Shown piece after piece: positions 62,574 through 64,000 of a stretch of 64,000 nucleotides of DNA; position 1 is the first letter of the stretch, and the number at the start of each line of letters is the position of its first letter. The position numbers and the translations under genes are program-made. This DNA comes from Allorhizobium ampelinum S4. GTDB lineage: Bacteria > Pseudomonadota > Alphaproteobacteria > Rhizobiales > Rhizobiaceae. The notes beneath the pieces were generated by a model. It was given only the letters and a program-made list of their open reading frames with translations. It ran no database searches and had not been told where the DNA came from. The stretch is from NCBI RefSeq assembly GCF_000016285.1, contig NC_011981.1, positions 62,001 through 126,000 on the forward strand. Reading direction: 5' to 3'.

Positions 62574-63451
62574 ACATGTTTATTGAAACCCTGATTGGCG
62601 GGCTGCTGGCAGGCACGATGTATTCCTTGGTCGCCATTGGTTTTGTGCTGATTTACAAGGCCTCTGGCGTGTTCAATTACGCGCAAGGCTCGCTTTTGCT
62701 GTTTGCCGCGCTGACCTATGTGACGCTGACCGATCAGGGTGTGCCTGCCTTTGGTGCCATTGCCGTCACCATTGCCCTTTTGATCCTAACTGCCATTGCC
62801 ATCGAAAAACTCTTGCTGCGCCCTTTAACCAACCGCAGCCCGATGACGCTGTTTATGGCAACGCTCGGCCTGTCCTATGTGGTGGAAGGCGTGGCGCAAG
62901 GCATTATGGGCTCTCAAGTGCGGGCGCTGGACCTTGGTATTGAAGATCTGCCGATCTTTCTGGGTGATATCATGATCAGCCAGTTCGACCTGATCGCAGC
63001 TGGTGTTGCCCTTGCCATTGTTGTTATCCTGTCCCTGCTGTTCAGCAAAACACGCATCGGCATTCAATTGCGCAGCGTCGCCGATGATACGCGCGCGGCC
63101 CTTTCCATCGGCATCAATATCAACCGAATCTGGCAGATTGCCTGGGCCGTTGCCGGGTTGGTGGGGCTGGTTGCGGGCCTGTTGTGGGGTGCGCGGCAGG
63201 GTGTGCAATTTTCCCTGTCACTGGTGGTTCTCAAGGCGCTCCCGGTGCTGATCATTGGCGGCTTTACCTCCATTCCCGGTGCCATTGTTGGCGGGCTGAT
63301 TGTGGGTGCGGGCGAGAGCCTGGCCGAGACCTATCTTGGCCCCTTCCTCGGCGGCGGTATCACGCCGTGGTTTGCCTATGCGCTGGCCCTTGTCTTCCTG
63401 TTCATCCGCCCCGCCGGTCTTTTCGGCGAACGCCAGATTGAAAGGGTTTGA
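62570..63451 (+). CDS. LivH-type ABC transporter permease
   Basis: About 293 residues, eight or so hydrophobic segments. Family features: LIGGLLAGTMYSLVAIGFVL (start), YKASGVFNYAQGSLLLFAA, and the cytoplasmic loop SVADDTRAALSIGININRIW. Its stop is three bases before the start of the LivM-type gene. It forms the pore of an importer for an unknown organic compound. Confidence 0.93.
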   Translation: MNMFIETLIGGLLAGTMYSLVAIGFVLIYKASGVFNYAQGSLLLFAALTYVTLTDQGVPAFGAIAVTIALLILTAIAIEKLLLRPLTNRSPMTLFMATLGLSYVVEGVAQGIMGSQVRALDLGIEDLPIFLGDIMISQFDLIAAGVALAIVVILSLLFSKTRIGIQLRSVADDTRAALSIGININRIWQIAWAVAGLVGLVAGLLWGARQGVQFSLSLVVLKALPVLIIGGFTSIPGAIVGGLIVGAGESLAETYLGPFLGGGITPWFAYALALVFLFIRPAGLFGERQIERV

Positions 63452-63454
63452 TCG

Positions 63455-64000
63455 ATGACGAACCTTGAATTGCCGTTGGTGACCCATCCCGTGCAGAACA
63501 TTGGCCTGAAGGCTGTGGGCCTTGTGGCACTTGTTATCCTGCTGTTGGCTGCTCCCTTTCTGACCTCTGAATATTGGATCAATGCCATCATTGTGCCCTT
63601 CCTGATCCTGTCGCTTGCAGGGTTGGGGCTGAACCTTCTCACCGGTTATGCGGGGCAATTGTCTCTGGGCGCAGGCGCTTTCATGATGGTGGGGGCCTAT
63701 GCAACCTTCGCCTTCCAGCTTCGGGTTCCAGAATTGCCCTTGCCGCTGGCGCTGATCATCTCCGGCCTGATTTCTGGCGTGGTTGGCTTGGCCTTTGGCC
63801 TGCCCTCCACGCGCATCAAGGGCTTTTACCTGATTGTCAGCACACTCACGGCGCAGTTCTTCTTTGAGTGGTTGTTTTTGAAATTTCCGTGGTTTTACAA
63901 TGGCAATTCATCCGCAACCATTGCCCTGCCGCATGGACTTTCCGTGTTTGGGCTGGATCTCAACAATCCCCACGGTCGGTATTTTCTCACCCTTGGCAGT
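63455..64000 (+). CDS. LivM-type ABC transporter permease, cut by the window end
   Basis: The first 182 codons of a LivM-type permease. Features: NLLTGYAGQLSLGAGAFMMV, GAYATFAFQLRVPELPLPLA and LPSTRIKGFYLIVSTLTAQF. The gene continues beyond position 64000. A binding protein and LivF gene would be expected further right. Confidence 0.92.
   Translation, partial: MTNLELPLVTHPVQNIGLKAVGLVALVILLLAAPFLTSEYWINAIIVPFLILSLAGLGLNLLTGYAGQLSLGAGAFMMVGAYATFAFQLRVPELPLPLALIISGLISGVVGLAFGLPSTRIKGFYLIVSTLTAQFFFEWLFLKFPWFYNGNSSATIALPHGLSVFGLDLNNPHGRYFLTLGS

Noticed and set aside
1..64000. tRNA, rRNA, CRISPR array or replication origin
   Set aside because: I found no cloverleaf-like gene, no rRNA sequence, no regularly spaced direct repeats, and no repABC, parAB or dnaA-type genes.

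Overview
This 64 kb window looks like an accessory region (plasmid, secondary chromosome or genomic island) of an alphaproteobacterium of the order Hyphomicrobiales (Rhizobiaceae/Brucellaceae type). The basis is a Ros/MucR zinc-finger regulator, many catabolic ABC and TTT importers each with a local regulator, IS6 elements with GGGCTTGTCGCAAA or GGCTCTGTTGCAAA ends, and palindromic intergenic repeats of the kind seen in Brucella and rhizobia. No rRNA, tRNA, CRISPR array or replication gene was seen. The species cannot be named from this sequence.

Layout. 0.5-3.4 kb: AraC regulator, DMT exporter, small XRE regulator. 3.5-4.3 kb: an IS6 element. 4.6-9.0 kb: minus-strand MFS/alcohol dehydrogenase pair, then an RraA-like protein and a D-2-hydroxyacid dehydrogenase. 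9.1-14.1 kb: IclR regulator with a strong palindromic operator, a TctC-TctB-TctA importer and an FMN-dependent 2-hydroxyacid dehydrogenase, which suggests uptake and oxidation of a hydroxy- or dicarboxylic acid. 14.1-23.2 kb: TetR regulator divergent from a tightly overlapping operon of branched-chain-type ABC transporter, amidase and (beyond an inserted IS5-family element) a DUF3237 protein. 34.3-46.3 kb: LysR, MFS, nitrilase, isochorismatase-like hydrolase, RutA-like flavin monooxygenase, amidase, RutF-like flavin reductase and a PotDBCA-type importer, probably an N-heterocycle or ureide catabolic island. 47.4-52.7 kb: ParDE toxin-antitoxin, pseudogenes, SnoaL-like protein, OmpA-family protein, MucR/Ros regulator, HNH protein. 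60.2-64.0 kb: LLM flavin monooxygenase with another Liv-type importer that runs off the window.

Two clusters stand out. (1) At 23.5-32.0 kb is a set whose plus-strand half reads as a Campylobacter-type phosphoramidate pathway: an ATP-grasp/swivelling-His kinase resembling L-glutamine kinase (with one apparent frameshift), a class I glutamine-amidotransferase-like hydrolase, a cytidylyltransferase, a LysE exporter and a CDP-alcohol phosphatidyltransferase. The known products of the first three steps lead to cytidine diphosphoramidate; the last enzyme could transfer the phosphoramidate group to an alcohol. The minus-strand half holds a LysE exporter, a half-length asparaginase-II-like protein and an AsnRS-like (asparagine synthetase-like) gene with two frameshifts. 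(2) At 53.8-58.8 kb is what appears to be a ribosomal-peptide (RiPP) cluster: a 25-codon precursor ending in the aromatic tail YIYTY, a stem-loop, a cytochrome P450, a SAM methyltransferase, two different sulfotransferases and a convergent phytanoyl-CoA-dioxygenase-like oxygenase. The tail and the P450/methyltransferase pair resemble the myxobacterial cittilin system (core YIYY); the sulfotransferases are an unexpected addition.

Both clusters are bracketed by IS remnants (IS903-like copies around the first, IS6 ends around the second), consistent with acquisition as cargo. IS6 relics of at least four terminal-repeat types, IS5-family and IS481-family elements are scattered throughout, several with frameshifts, deletions or catalytic mutations.
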